Below, piece after piece: positions 54,864-62,419 of a stretch of DNA of 64,000 nt (positions are counted from its first letter, which is position 1; each line of letters starts with the position of its first letter). The position numbers were made by a program, and so were the translations under genes. The DNA lies in assembly GCF_001426885.1 (NCBI RefSeq), contig NZ_LMFP01000029.1:41250-105249 (forward strand), in the 5' to 3' direction. The DNA comes from Pelomonas sp. Root1444 (GTDB lineage: Bacteria > Pseudomonadota > Gammaproteobacteria > Burkholderiales > Burkholderiaceae_C). A model generated the notes under the pieces. It was not told the DNA's origin. It saw only the letters and a list, made by a program, of their open reading frames with translations, and did not search any database.

Positions 54864-57406
54864 GAGTCCTCCCTGACGGCGCGCACGGCGTCCGCGGCCA
54901 ACGCGCGCCGGCCCGCCAGCAGCGACGCGCCGACGGCCGCGGCGAACGCCAGGCCCACCAGTGCCGCCAGCCGCCCGACCGGCAGGCTCAGCTCCATGCT
55001 CCAGTGAAAGCTCTGCGGGTTGACGACGTAGACCAGCACGACGCTCAGGCCCAGCCCCAGCGCCAGCCCGGCCAGCGCGCCGGCGCCGCCGGTGAGGCTG
55101 GCTTCCAGCAGCAGCAGCCGCATCAACGCGCGCCGCGACAGGCCCAGGTGGCGCAGCAGCCCGAACTCGCGCTTGCGCGCCAGCGCCTGGGCCGACTGGC
55201 TGGCGATGACGCCGAACAGGCCCACCGCCAGCGCCACAGCCTGCAGCCACAGCGTGATGGCGAAGCTGCGGTCGAACAGCTGCAGCGACAGCGTGCGCAG
55301 CTCACCCGCGGCGGCCGTCTCGACGTCGTCGCCGGCCAGGCGCTTGATGGCGGCGCGCGCGGCGTCCAGCGAACTGCCAGGCGCCAGCCACAGCGCCGTC
55401 TCGGTGGTCGACGGGTCGCCGCTGATGCGCCGGTAGTCGGGCAGCGCCACCCACAACGCCGTGCTCTGGCGCGAATAGTCGCGCCAGATGCCTTGCACCT
55501 GCAGCTTCACGACCCGGCCGCTGTCGATCAGCTCGGCCTGGAACACGCGGCCCGGCACGAGGCGGTCCCGGTCGCGGGCAGCCTCGTTGACCCACACCGC
55601 CACGGCGCCCGCGGCGGCCGGGCCCGTCCAGCGATCGAGCAGCGGCAGGCCGCCGGCGTCGACATCACGCGCCGTCAGCGCCACCGCATCGGCGCCGGGT
55701 GCGAGGCGCAGCCGCGCGGTGCGCTGCGGCGCGGTGCGGGCGATCTCGGGCAGGCGGGCCAGTTTGTCGATCAACGCCGGCGGCAGCGGCGCGGGCATGC
55801 CGTCGGCACCGCGCAAGGCGCTGCGGGCATACAGGTCGGCGGGCAGGGCGTCGTCCAGCCAGCGCGACAGCGACTCGCGGAAGCTGCCGATCATCACGGT
55901 CATCGCCACGGCCAGCGCCAGCGCCACCAGCACGCCGGCCAGCGACCGGCGCGCTTCGGTCGCCTGGTCGCGGCTGCGCTCGCGGGCCAGCAGCAGCAGC
56001 GCACCCGCCGGCAGCCGCGCCAGCGCCGCGCCCAGGCCGCGCACGAGGGCCGGCACCAGCGCCAGCCCGCCCGTGAGCAGGCACAGCATGGACAGGTAGG
56101 CGGCCACCGGCGTGCCGTCCCAGACCGGCGGCAGCCAGGCCAGCGCCGCGCCCAGCGCCAGCAGGCCGAGGCCGACCCAGGCCGGCAGCGTGCGGCCGGC
56201 CGGCAGGCCCAGGCCCTTGAGCACGAGGGCCGGCGCGATGCGCCGCACGGTGACGGCCGGCGCCAAGGCCGCCAGCAACGCCGCAGCGAGGCCGAGCACC
56301 GCATAGGCCAGCGCCGGCAGCAGCAGCGGCTGGCCCAGCAGCAGGTCCGTCGACGAGCCGCTGGCGCCGTGCAGGCCCAGGTCGCTGCCCAGCAGCTTCA
56401 ACGCGCCGGCGGCCAGGCCCACGCCGAGCGCCAGGCCCAGCGCCGTGCCGATGGCGCCGATCACCAGGCCCTCGACCAGGATGAGCCGCCAACGCATGCC
56501 GGCCGACACGCCCAGCACGCCCACCAGCGCCCACTGCGGCAGCCGCTGCGCGGTGGCCAGCGACAGCACCGCGTAGACGAGGAAGCTGCCGGTGAAGAGG
56601 GCCATCAGCGCCAGCAGCCCGAGGTTGACGCGGTAGGCGCGCGTCAGGTCGGACAGGCGCTCGCCTTCGTCGGCGGGCGGCGCGGCCTTCCAGCGCGCCG
56701 GCAGGCTCTTGGCCCAGGTGGCGGCGTCCACGCCGGGCATGAGCTGCACATCGATGCGGTCCAGCGCGCCCAGCCGGCCGAACAGGGCCTGGGCGTCGGC
56801 GATGTCCAGCACGCCCAGCGGCGCGCTGCCGGCGGCAATGCGGCCGCCGACCTGGAGCTCGATGTCGCGCGGTTCGGTGCTGCCGGGCTGGACCAGGCGC
56901 AGCGTCAGCGTCGTCGCGTCGGGCGGGAGGTGGTTGCGGGCCGCGGCGTTCAGGTGCACGAGGTTGGCGCCGAGCAGCCCCATCAGGCCGCCGTCGACCT
57001 GCGGCGTCAGCTCCGCGGCCATCGGCCGGCCGTTATTCGCGGCGGCGAGCAGGGCCATCGGGTCCAGGCCGATGAGCCGGATGGGCAGCACCCGCCCGTC
57101 ACGCCCGGTTTGTCCGGGCCACACCGCCATCGCTTCGACCACCGGGTTGGCAGCGGCCACTTCGGGGCGGTTGAGCAGCTCGGCGAGGTCGGCATCGGTC
57201 AGCGGGCCGGACGGGGCGCGCAGCACCAGGTCGGGCTGGCCGTTGACGCCGCGGGCGGCACGGGCGAATTCGGTGAGGGCGGCGCCATTGAGCAGGTGCA
57301 CGCCGAAGGCGAGGGCGACGCCGAGCATGACGGCCACGATGGCGAGCAGGACGCGGCCGGGTTGGTCGCGCCAGGCGGGCCAGGTGAGGTGGCGCCAGAG
57401 GCGCAT
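54860..57406 (-). CDS. ABC transporter permease, FtsX/MacB-like, two-module
   Basis: An 848-aa membrane protein with an N-terminal helix and two FtsX domains, each with periplasmic domains between helix 1 and helices 2-4. Typical words are VNLGLLALMALFTGSFLVYAVL in the first and FGLLRHLGLSRRALMRLLLLE in the second. This architecture belongs to lipoprotein- or lipid-handling ABC systems. The ATPase is at 58293-58946; between them the hydrolase gene intervenes, one base before this start. The start at 57406 is chosen over 57439 because the first helix begins there. Confidence 0.87.
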   Translation of the reverse strand: MRLWRHLTWPAWRDQPGRVLLAIVAVMLGVALAFGVHLLNGAALTEFARAARGVNGQPDLVLRAPSGPLTDADLAELLNRPEVAAANPVVEAMAVWPGQTGRDGRVLPIRLIGLDPMALLAAANNGRPMAAELTPQVDGGLMGLLGANLVHLNAAARNHLPPDATTLTLRLVQPGSTEPRDIELQVGGRIAAGSAPLGVLDIADAQALFGRLGALDRIDVQLMPGVDAATWAKSLPARWKAAPPADEGERLSDLTRAYRVNLGLLALMALFTGSFLVYAVLSLATAQRLPQWALVGVLGVSAGMRWRLILVEGLVIGAIGTALGLALGVGLAAGALKLLGSDLGLHGASGSSTDLLLGQPLLLPALAYAVLGLAAALLAALAPAVTVRRIAPALVLKGLGLPAGRTLPAWVGLGLLALGAALAWLPPVWDGTPVAAYLSMLCLLTGGLALVPALVRGLGAALARLPAGALLLLARERSRDQATEARRSLAGVLVALALAVAMTVMIGSFRESLSRWLDDALPADLYARSALRGADGMPAPLPPALIDKLARLPEIARTAPQRTARLRLAPGADAVALTARDVDAGGLPLLDRWTGPAAAGAVAVWVNEAARDRDRLVPGRVFQAELIDSGRVVKLQVQGIWRDYSRQSTALWVALPDYRRISGDPSTTETALWLAPGSSLDAARAAIKRLAGDDVETAAAGELRTLSLQLFDRSFAITLWLQAVALAVGLFGVIASQSAQALARKREFGLLRHLGLSRRALMRLLLLEASLTGGAGALAGLALGLGLSVVLVYVVNPQSFHWSMELSLPVGRLAALVGLAFAAAVGASLLAGRRALAADAVRAVREDS

Positions 57407-57407
57407 G

Positions 57408-58259
57408 TCAGGGAGCCTGTCGCGCACCACCGGCCTCAAGCCCTATCCGCGCCAGGAAGGCAGCCACATCAGCCTCCCACAGGGCCTGCTTTCGACGGAA
57501 AAGCAGATGCCCGTTCACGTCGTCGAACGCGTACATCCGAAAGGTCACATCGCCGCCGGCGTCCCTGAAAACGCGCGCGTATTTCTCCATGGAGGCATCG
57601 GCATAGAAGCCGTCGCCCCGGGCGTAGAGGAACAGCGATGGGACGCGCTGCGGTGCCTTCCCGGCGGCCTCGAAGGCAACCGCGTTGACATCGACGTCGC
57701 CGCAGCGGTCATCCTTCCACCCGCCTGAAAAATTGATGCTTCCGCGCACGGCGTCCGGGTGTTCCGCCGCGTAGGCCGCCGACAGCAGGCCGCCGCGCGA
57801 GTGGCCGGCCATGACCACGCGAGACATGTCGGGCCACGGCTGCGCACGCAGCCACTGCAAGGTGGCGTCGACCGCGGCGCTTGCATGGCGCATGCCCGCC
57901 TGGGTCGCCGCCACGGTGCATGCCGACGGCTGTTCGTTGTCGACGCCCTCCGACTGGCCGCGCCCGGCGCGCATCGGCACGATCAGCGCCACGCCACGCT
58001 GGTGGAGGAACTTCGCCAGTCCTTGAGCACGCTCCGTGTAGGTGGCCGGGATCGGTCCGCCGCTTGAGCCGTGATGGAACATGACGACGGGTACCGGGCC
58101 GGCGTTCGGCGCGCGATAGAGCGTGGCCTCGAGCTTGACCGCGGGTGCCCCGGCATCGGCGGGCATCGGAATCCAGACCGTTTCTGCCTGCTGCGCCGAT
58201 GCGGTGGCGCACAGCGTTGCCAGGGTGGCGTTGAGGAGCAGGGAGAAGAGCTTCTTCAT
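57408..58259 (-). CDS. Exported alpha/beta-hydrolase (dienelactone hydrolase-like)
   Basis: A 283-aa hydrolase with signal peptide (cleavage near ASA-QQ). The triad is readable: nucleophile Ser in AGHSRGG, acid Asp in LYARGDGFY, and His in NGHLLFR; the oxyanion strand is VVMFHHGSSGG. It separates the ABC ATPase and permease genes, an uncommon insertion, with a 1-base gap to the permease and 33 bases to the ATPase. Base composition and codon use look somewhat less G+C-rich than the neighbours. Substrate unknown. Confidence 0.82.
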   Translation of the reverse strand: MKKLFSLLLNATLATLCATASAQQAETVWIPMPADAGAPAVKLEATLYRAPNAGPVPVVMFHHGSSGGPIPATYTERAQGLAKFLHQRGVALIVPMRAGRGQSEGVDNEQPSACTVAATQAGMRHASAAVDATLQWLRAQPWPDMSRVVMAGHSRGGLLSAAYAAEHPDAVRGSINFSGGWKDDRCGDVDVNAVAFEAAGKAPQRVPSLFLYARGDGFYADASMEKYARVFRDAGGDVTFRMYAFDDVNGHLLFRRKQALWEADVAAFLARIGLEAGGARQAP

Positions 58260-58292
58260 GGGTCTCGGTTCTGATCTGAGGGCAAGGGACAG

Positions 58293-58946
58293 TTAGCCTG
58301 CATGCAAACCGTCGGCGTCCAGGCGCAGTCGCCGGTCGGCCGCCTGTGCGGCCACCTCCGAATGCGTCACCAGCAGGCATGCCGCCCCTGCCTCGTGGGT
58401 GCACCGTCGCAGCAACTCCAGCACTTCGGTGGCGTGCCGGGCGTCGAGGTTTCCCGTTGGCTCGTCCGCCAGCACCAGCCTGGGCCTGTGCACCAGCGCA
58501 CGCGCGATCGCGACCCGCTGCAACTGCCCACCCGACAGCTGGCGCGGCATGCGAGCCGCCAAGGCTGCCAGGTTCACCGCAGCCAGCATCTCTGCCACAC
58601 GCCCGTCGTCCCGCTGACCGAGCAGCCGCAAAGGCAAGGCCACGTTGTCCGCCACGCTCAAGTGCGGCAGCAGGTGGAAGGCCTGGAAGATGAAGCCCAG
58701 GGACTCGCGGCGCAGCGCCGACCGCGCCTCGTCGTCCAGCGGCCGCAGGTCGCGGCCGGCCAGCGTGATCGAGCCGGCATCGGCCTCGTCCAGCCCGGCC
58801 AGGCAGTTCAGCAGCGTGGACTTGCCGCTGCCCGATTCGCCCAGCAGCGCGACGATCTCGCCGGGTGCGAGCTCGAGGTCGATGCCCGAGAAGACCGCCA
58901 CGTCGCCGTATGACTTGGCCAGGCCACGCGCGCTGAGAGGGCTCAT
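58293..58946 (-). CDS. ABC transporter ATP-binding protein, MacB/LolD-like
   Basis: A 217-aa ATPase with Walker A GESGSGKST, Q-loop FIFQAFHLLPHLSVADNV, signature QLSGGQLQRVAIARAL and Walker B LVLADEPTGNLD, the hallmark of LolD/MacB-type ATPases that work with FtsX permeases. Start 58946 overlaps the stop of the ribbon-helix-helix gene (ATGA). It powers the permease encoded at 54860-57406. Confidence 0.92.
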   Translation of the reverse strand: MSPLSARGLAKSYGDVAVFSGIDLELAPGEIVALLGESGSGKSTLLNCLAGLDEADAGSITLAGRDLRPLDDEARSALRRESLGFIFQAFHLLPHLSVADNVALPLRLLGQRDDGRVAEMLAAVNLAALAARMPRQLSGGQLQRVAIARALVHRPRLVLADEPTGNLDARHATEVLELLRRCTHEAGAACLLVTHSEVAAQAADRRLRLDADGLHAG

Positions 58947-59152
58947 TCCTTGGTTTCCGGTTCGGTGCGCGCCACGGTCGCGCGACCTTTGGGTGGGGCA
59001 AGTTTCACGCCACGCCGGCCCAGCGCCTCGCGCAACAGCAGCTCGGCCTGCGCGTTGGCGCTGCGCAGCTCCACCGCCGCGAGCCGCTCGACCTCGGCCC
59101 ACAGCGCGGGGTCGACGCGCAGCGGGAAGGACTTCTTGTCCGGGCTGGCCAT
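58943..59152 (-). CDS. Arc-like ribbon-helix-helix protein
   Basis: A 69-aa protein with the Arc/MetJ-type pattern: the strand KKSFPLRVDPALWAEVERLA followed by helices AVELRSANAQAELLLREAL. Such proteins bind palindromic operators as dimers. The C-terminal 20 residues are a basic, Pro-rich tail. It sits between the SPFH gene (6 bases) and the ABC ATPase gene (4-base overlap). Probably the autoregulator of this operon; the palindrome at 60072-60083 is a fitting target. No toxin partner is present. Confidence 0.8.
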   Translation of the reverse strand: MASPDKKSFPLRVDPALWAEVERLAAVELRSANAQAELLLREALGRRGVKLAPPKGRATVARTEPETKE

Positions 59153-59158
59153 CAGGGC

Positions 59159-60043
59159 TCAGGTATAGAGGGTGCCAGTGTTGACCACCGGCTGCGTCTC
59201 GCGGTCGGAGCACAGCACCACGAGCAGGTTGCTCACCATCGACGCGCGGCGCTCGTCGTCCAGCGTGACGATCTCGCGCTCGCTCAGGCCTTTCAACGCC
59301 GCCTCCACCATGCCCACCGCGCCCTGCACGATCTTGGCGCGCGCGCCGACGATGGCCTCGGCCTGCTGGCGGCGCAGCATCACCTGTGCGATCTCGGGCG
59401 CATAGGCCAGGTGGCTGATCTTGGCGTCCAGCACGTCCACGCCGGCGTCGTCGAAGCGGGCCTGCAGCTGGGCGCGCAGCGCATGGGCGACGGCGTCCTG
59501 GCCGCCGCGCAGCGTCACTTCGCCACCGTCGACCTCGTCCGCATGGTCATAGGCATAGCAGGCGGCCAGGTGGCGGATGGCGGCCTCGGCCTGCACGCGC
59601 ACATAGGCTTCGTAGTCGTCCACCTGGAACAGCGCCTGCGCGGTGTCGCGCACCCGCCAGACGACCACGGCGCTGATCTCGATGGGGTTGCCGCGCTGGT
59701 CGTTGACCTTGAGGATGGGGGCGTTCAGGTTGCGGTCGCGCAGGGAGATGCGCTTCTTCAGCGCCAGCGGGTTGGCCCAGCGCAGGCCGGCGCCGCGGTC
59801 GCTGCCGGTGTAGGCGCCGAACAGCGTCAGCGCGGCGGCCTGGTTGGGGTTGAGCATGTACAGGCCGGCCATGACGAACAGGCCCGCCAGCCCGAGCGGA
59901 ATGCCGTAGGCCGGCAGGCCGCGCGTTAGCGCGAACGCGCCCAGCCCGCCCAGGGCCAGGCCGACGACGGCCATCAGATAGCCATTGCCGGAACGCGCCG
60001 GCTTCTCGGTCACGACGGTGCGGGACGGGGAGTGGTTGACCAT
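59159..60043 (-). CDS. SPFH/Band 7 domain membrane protein
   Basis: A 294-aa protein with two adjacent N-terminal hydrophobic segments (about 22-42 and 47-67) and an SPFH domain ([24 protein letters not shown] and [26 protein letters not shown], then a helical region around [22 protein letters not shown]). SPFH proteins form membrane microdomain scaffolds and protease-associated cages. Here it opens an operon with the ribbon-helix-helix protein and the FtsX-type ABC system. No NfeD partner is present. Confidence 0.87.
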   Translation of the reverse strand: MVNHSPSRTVVTEKPARSGNGYLMAVVGLALGGLGAFALTRGLPAYGIPLGLAGLFVMAGLYMLNPNQAAALTLFGAYTGSDRGAGLRWANPLALKKRISLRDRNLNAPILKVNDQRGNPIEISAVVVWRVRDTAQALFQVDDYEAYVRVQAEAAIRHLAACYAYDHADEVDGGEVTLRGGQDAVAHALRAQLQARFDDAGVDVLDAKISHLAYAPEIAQVMLRRQQAEAIVGARAKIVQGAVGMVEAALKGLSEREIVTLDDERRASMVSNLLVVLCSDRETQPVVNTGTLYT

Positions 60044-60071
60044 GGTGCGACCTGTCTCAAAAGTGAATCAA

Positions 60072-60108
60072 AGTGATATCACTCTAGCAGGGTTTGAAAG
60101 CGAAGCAA
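60072..60108 (-). promoter_or_regulatory. SPFH-operon promoter with palindromic operator
   Basis: Leftward promoter: -35 TTGCTT (60103-60108 complement), 16-base spacer, -10 TAGAGT (60081-60086 complement). A perfect 12-bp palindrome AGTGATATCACT (60072-60083) overlaps the -10, and another AGTGA copy lies at 60062-60066. Direct plus inverted AGTGA words near a promoter fit cooperative binding of ribbon-helix-helix dimers. Confidence 0.6.
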
Positions 60109-60114
60109 GGGAAA

Positions 60115-61029
60115 TCAACCGAGCAGGCGCTGCAGGCCCGCGAGCAGCTCGGCCACGGGCTGCGGCCCGTCGCAGCCGATGACGCGGCGCTGCGGCATGC
60201 TGCGCAGCCAGGTGATCTGGCGCTTGGCGAGCTGGCGGGTGGCGGCAATGCCGCGCTCGGGCAAGTCCTGGAAGTGGTTCGCGTCCAGCGCTTCCCAGGT
60301 CTGGCGGTAGCCGACGCAGCGCATCGACGGCAGCGCCAGGCTCAGGTCGCCGCGGGCGCGCAGGGCCTTCACTTCCTCCACCAGTCCCTCGGCCAGCATC
60401 TGCTCGAAGCGCTGCGCCAGGCGTACGTGCAGCCAGCCGCGGTCCGCCGGCTCCAATGAGAACAGCGGCCAATCCAACCCCTCGTCGCGCGACGCGGCGT
60501 GCAGGGCGCTGAGCGGCTGGCCGGTCAGGCGGATGACCTCCAGCGCGCGCTGGATGCGCTGGCTGTCGTTGGGTGCCAGGCGTGCGGCGGTCGCGGGGTC
60601 AAGGCTTGCCAGCTCGACGTGCATGGCCGGCCAGCCGCGCTGGGCGGCCTCGGCGTCGATGGCGGCGCGCAGTCCGGCATCGGCCTGCGGCAGCGCGGAG
60701 AGGCCGTCGAACAGCGCCTTGAAGTACAGCATCGTGCCGCCCACCAGCAGCGGCAGCTTGCCGCGCGCGCTGATCTCGGCGGCCAGGCGCTTGGTGTCGC
60801 GCACGAACTCGGCGGCGGAGTAGCTGTCCAGCGGGTCGAGGATGTCGATCAGGTGATGCGGCACGGCGGCCTGTTCGGCGGCCGATGGCTTGGCGGTGCC
60901 GATGTCCATGCCGCGGTACACCAGCGCCGAGTCGACGCTGATGATCTCCACCGGCAGCACCTCGGCGATGGCCAGCGCCGCCGCCGTCTTGCCGCAGCCG
61001 GTGGGGCCGGCCAAACAGACAGGCTTCAT
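60115..61029 (-). CDS. miaA: tRNA dimethylallyltransferase
   Basis: A 304-aa enzyme that adds a dimethylallyl group to A37 of UNN-reading tRNAs. Motifs include the P-loop [15 protein letters not shown], the [19 protein letters not shown] segment, [13 protein letters not shown] and the C-terminal [12 protein letters not shown] and [15 protein letters not shown]. It lies between the RluF-like gene and the SPFH operon, on the same strand. Confidence 0.96.
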   Translation of the reverse strand: MKPVCLAGPTGCGKTAAALAIAEVLPVEIISVDSALVYRGMDIGTAKPSAAEQAAVPHHLIDILDPLDSYSAAEFVRDTKRLAAEISARGKLPLLVGGTMLYFKALFDGLSALPQADAGLRAAIDAEAAQRGWPAMHVELASLDPATAARLAPNDSQRIQRALEVIRLTGQPLSALHAASRDEGLDWPLFSLEPADRGWLHVRLAQRFEQMLAEGLVEEVKALRARGDLSLALPSMRCVGYRQTWEALDANHFQDLPERGIAATRQLAKRQITWLRSMPQRRVIGCDGPQPVAELLAGLQRLLG

Positions 61030-61067
61030 CGCCGGCGTGGTGCCTTCCCAAGCGGCAGCCGTGGAAC

Positions 61068-61118
61068 CGGCTTTGCCGGGCCACCAGCTGCGCCCCCTCG
61101 AGGGGGCCGGCGAAGCCG
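61068..61118. repeat. Intergenic palindromic element between miaA and the pseudouridine synthase gene
   Basis: CGGCTTTGCCGG (61068-61079) and CCGGCGAAGCCG (61107-61118) form an 11-of-12 inverted repeat. Between them CCCCCTCGAGGGGG (61093-61106) is itself a perfect 14-bp palindrome. It fills most of the 100-base gap. No T-run follows, so it looks more like a dispersed palindromic repeat than a terminator. Confidence 0.6.
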
Positions 61119-61129
61119 ATAGGGGGTGG

Positions 61130-62407
61130 TCAAAATTTCTCCCACGGTGCGAGATAGCGCCATTGCCCCACCGGCAGGTTGCCCAGCGGAATACGGCCGA
61201 TGCGCACGCGCTTCAGGCCCACGACCTTCAGGCCCACCAGCTCGCACATGCGGCGGATCTGGCGCTTCTTGCCCTCGCGCAGCACGAAGCGCAGCTGCTG
61301 CTCGTTCTGCCAGCTGACCTTGGCGGGCTTGAGCGCCTCGCCGTCCAGCTCCAGGCCGTGGTTCAGCAGCGCGAGCTTGTTGTTCGACAGCGCCGCGTTG
61401 GGCAGCGTGCCCTCGGGCACCGGCTCGGCGCCGGGCAGGCCGACGTATTCGACGCGCACGAGATATTCCTTCTCGATGTCGGAGTCGTCGCCGATCAGCA
61501 CGCGTGCGATGCGGCCGTCCTGCGTCAGCACCAGCAGGCCGGTGGAGTCGATGTCCAGCCGCCCGGCGGGCGCCAGGTTGCGGTGGTGGCCCGCGTTGGG
61601 CTTGATGCCCGAGGCGTCTTCCTTCCAGCGGTTCTCGGGCTGGAACAGCACGACGGCCGGCTGGTAGCCGTCCTCGGCCTGGCCGGACACATAGCCGATG
61701 GGCTTGTGCAGCAGCACCGTGACGAGCTGCGCCTGCTGCTGGCGCGCGGCGGGGTCGATGTCGATCTGGGCGTCCGGGCCGACGCGCTGGCCCAGCACGG
61801 CGACCTTGCCGTTCACGCGCACCCAGCCGGCGGCGATCCACTCGTCGGCTTCGCGGCGCGATGCCATTTTCAGCTCGCTCATGCGCTTGGACAGGCGCTC
61901 GCCGTCCTCGGGCGCGACCTCGCGGGCCGGGTTGTGGCGCTGTTGCGGGCGCTGCGGCGGCTCGAAGTTCGGCCCGCGATTGGCCACGCGGCGCTGGTCG
62001 ATGCGCGGCGGGCGATCCGCCGGCGGGCGTTCGTCGGGGCGGACGCGCGGGCCACGTTCGGGCCGTTGCGGCGCGTCGCCGCGGAATTGCGGCGGGCGCT
62101 CGTCGGGCCGCGCGCGTGGGCCGCGCGGTGGCGCATCGCCTCTGGGCGGCTGCGGGCGGTCGGGCTTGAAGCCGGCAGGCTTGGGTCGCGCCGCGCGCTC
62201 GTCACGCTGTGGGGCGGGGCGCTCGTTGCGCTGCTGCTGCGCCTTCTGGAACTGCGCCTCGCGCTCGGCCCGGTCGGCCTGCGCCTTGGACAAGGTCGGC
62301 CGCGGCTTGGAGACGCCCTTGCCGCGCACCGGCGCGCGCTTCTCGCCCTCCGCGTTGCGGGTCTTGGCGGCGGGCTTGGGTTTGCCCTTCAGTGTGATCG
62401 TGGCCAT
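61130..62407 (-). CDS. rluF: RluF-like rRNA pseudouridine synthase with long disordered N-terminus
   Basis: A 425-aa RsuA-family enzyme. An S4-type RNA-binding domain (about 175-235, [20 protein letters not shown]) precedes the catalytic domain, in which the catalytic Asp lies in [17 protein letters not shown] and [15 protein letters not shown] is conserved. The match to E. coli RluF (U2604 of 23S rRNA) is best, but RluB-type specificity cannot be excluded. The first 170 residues are an Arg/Pro/Asp-rich disordered extension with repeated RPDERPP words, absent from E. coli RluF. Confidence 0.87.
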   Translation of the reverse strand: MATITLKGKPKPAAKTRNAEGEKRAPVRGKGVSKPRPTLSKAQADRAEREAQFQKAQQQRNERPAPQRDERAARPKPAGFKPDRPQPPRGDAPPRGPRARPDERPPQFRGDAPQRPERGPRVRPDERPPADRPPRIDQRRVANRGPNFEPPQRPQQRHNPAREVAPEDGERLSKRMSELKMASRREADEWIAAGWVRVNGKVAVLGQRVGPDAQIDIDPAARQQQAQLVTVLLHKPIGYVSGQAEDGYQPAVVLFQPENRWKEDASGIKPNAGHHRNLAPAGRLDIDSTGLLVLTQDGRIARVLIGDDSDIEKEYLVRVEYVGLPGAEPVPEGTLPNAALSNNKLALLNHGLELDGEALKPAKVSWQNEQQLRFVLREGKKRQIRRMCELVGLKVVGLKRVRIGRIPLGNLPVGQWRYLAPWEKF

Positions 62408-62419
62408 GTGGTGTGTGCC

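Noticed and set aside
55004-57568. An 854-codon plus-strand open frame opposite the FtsX-type permease
   Set aside because: Same reason: Arg/Gln-rich translation with no hydrophobic core, antisense to a good gene.
58943-59152. The Arc-like protein as the antitoxin of a toxin-antitoxin pair
   Set aside because: Its neighbours are an SPFH protein and an ABC ATPase; no small toxin-like gene overlaps it.
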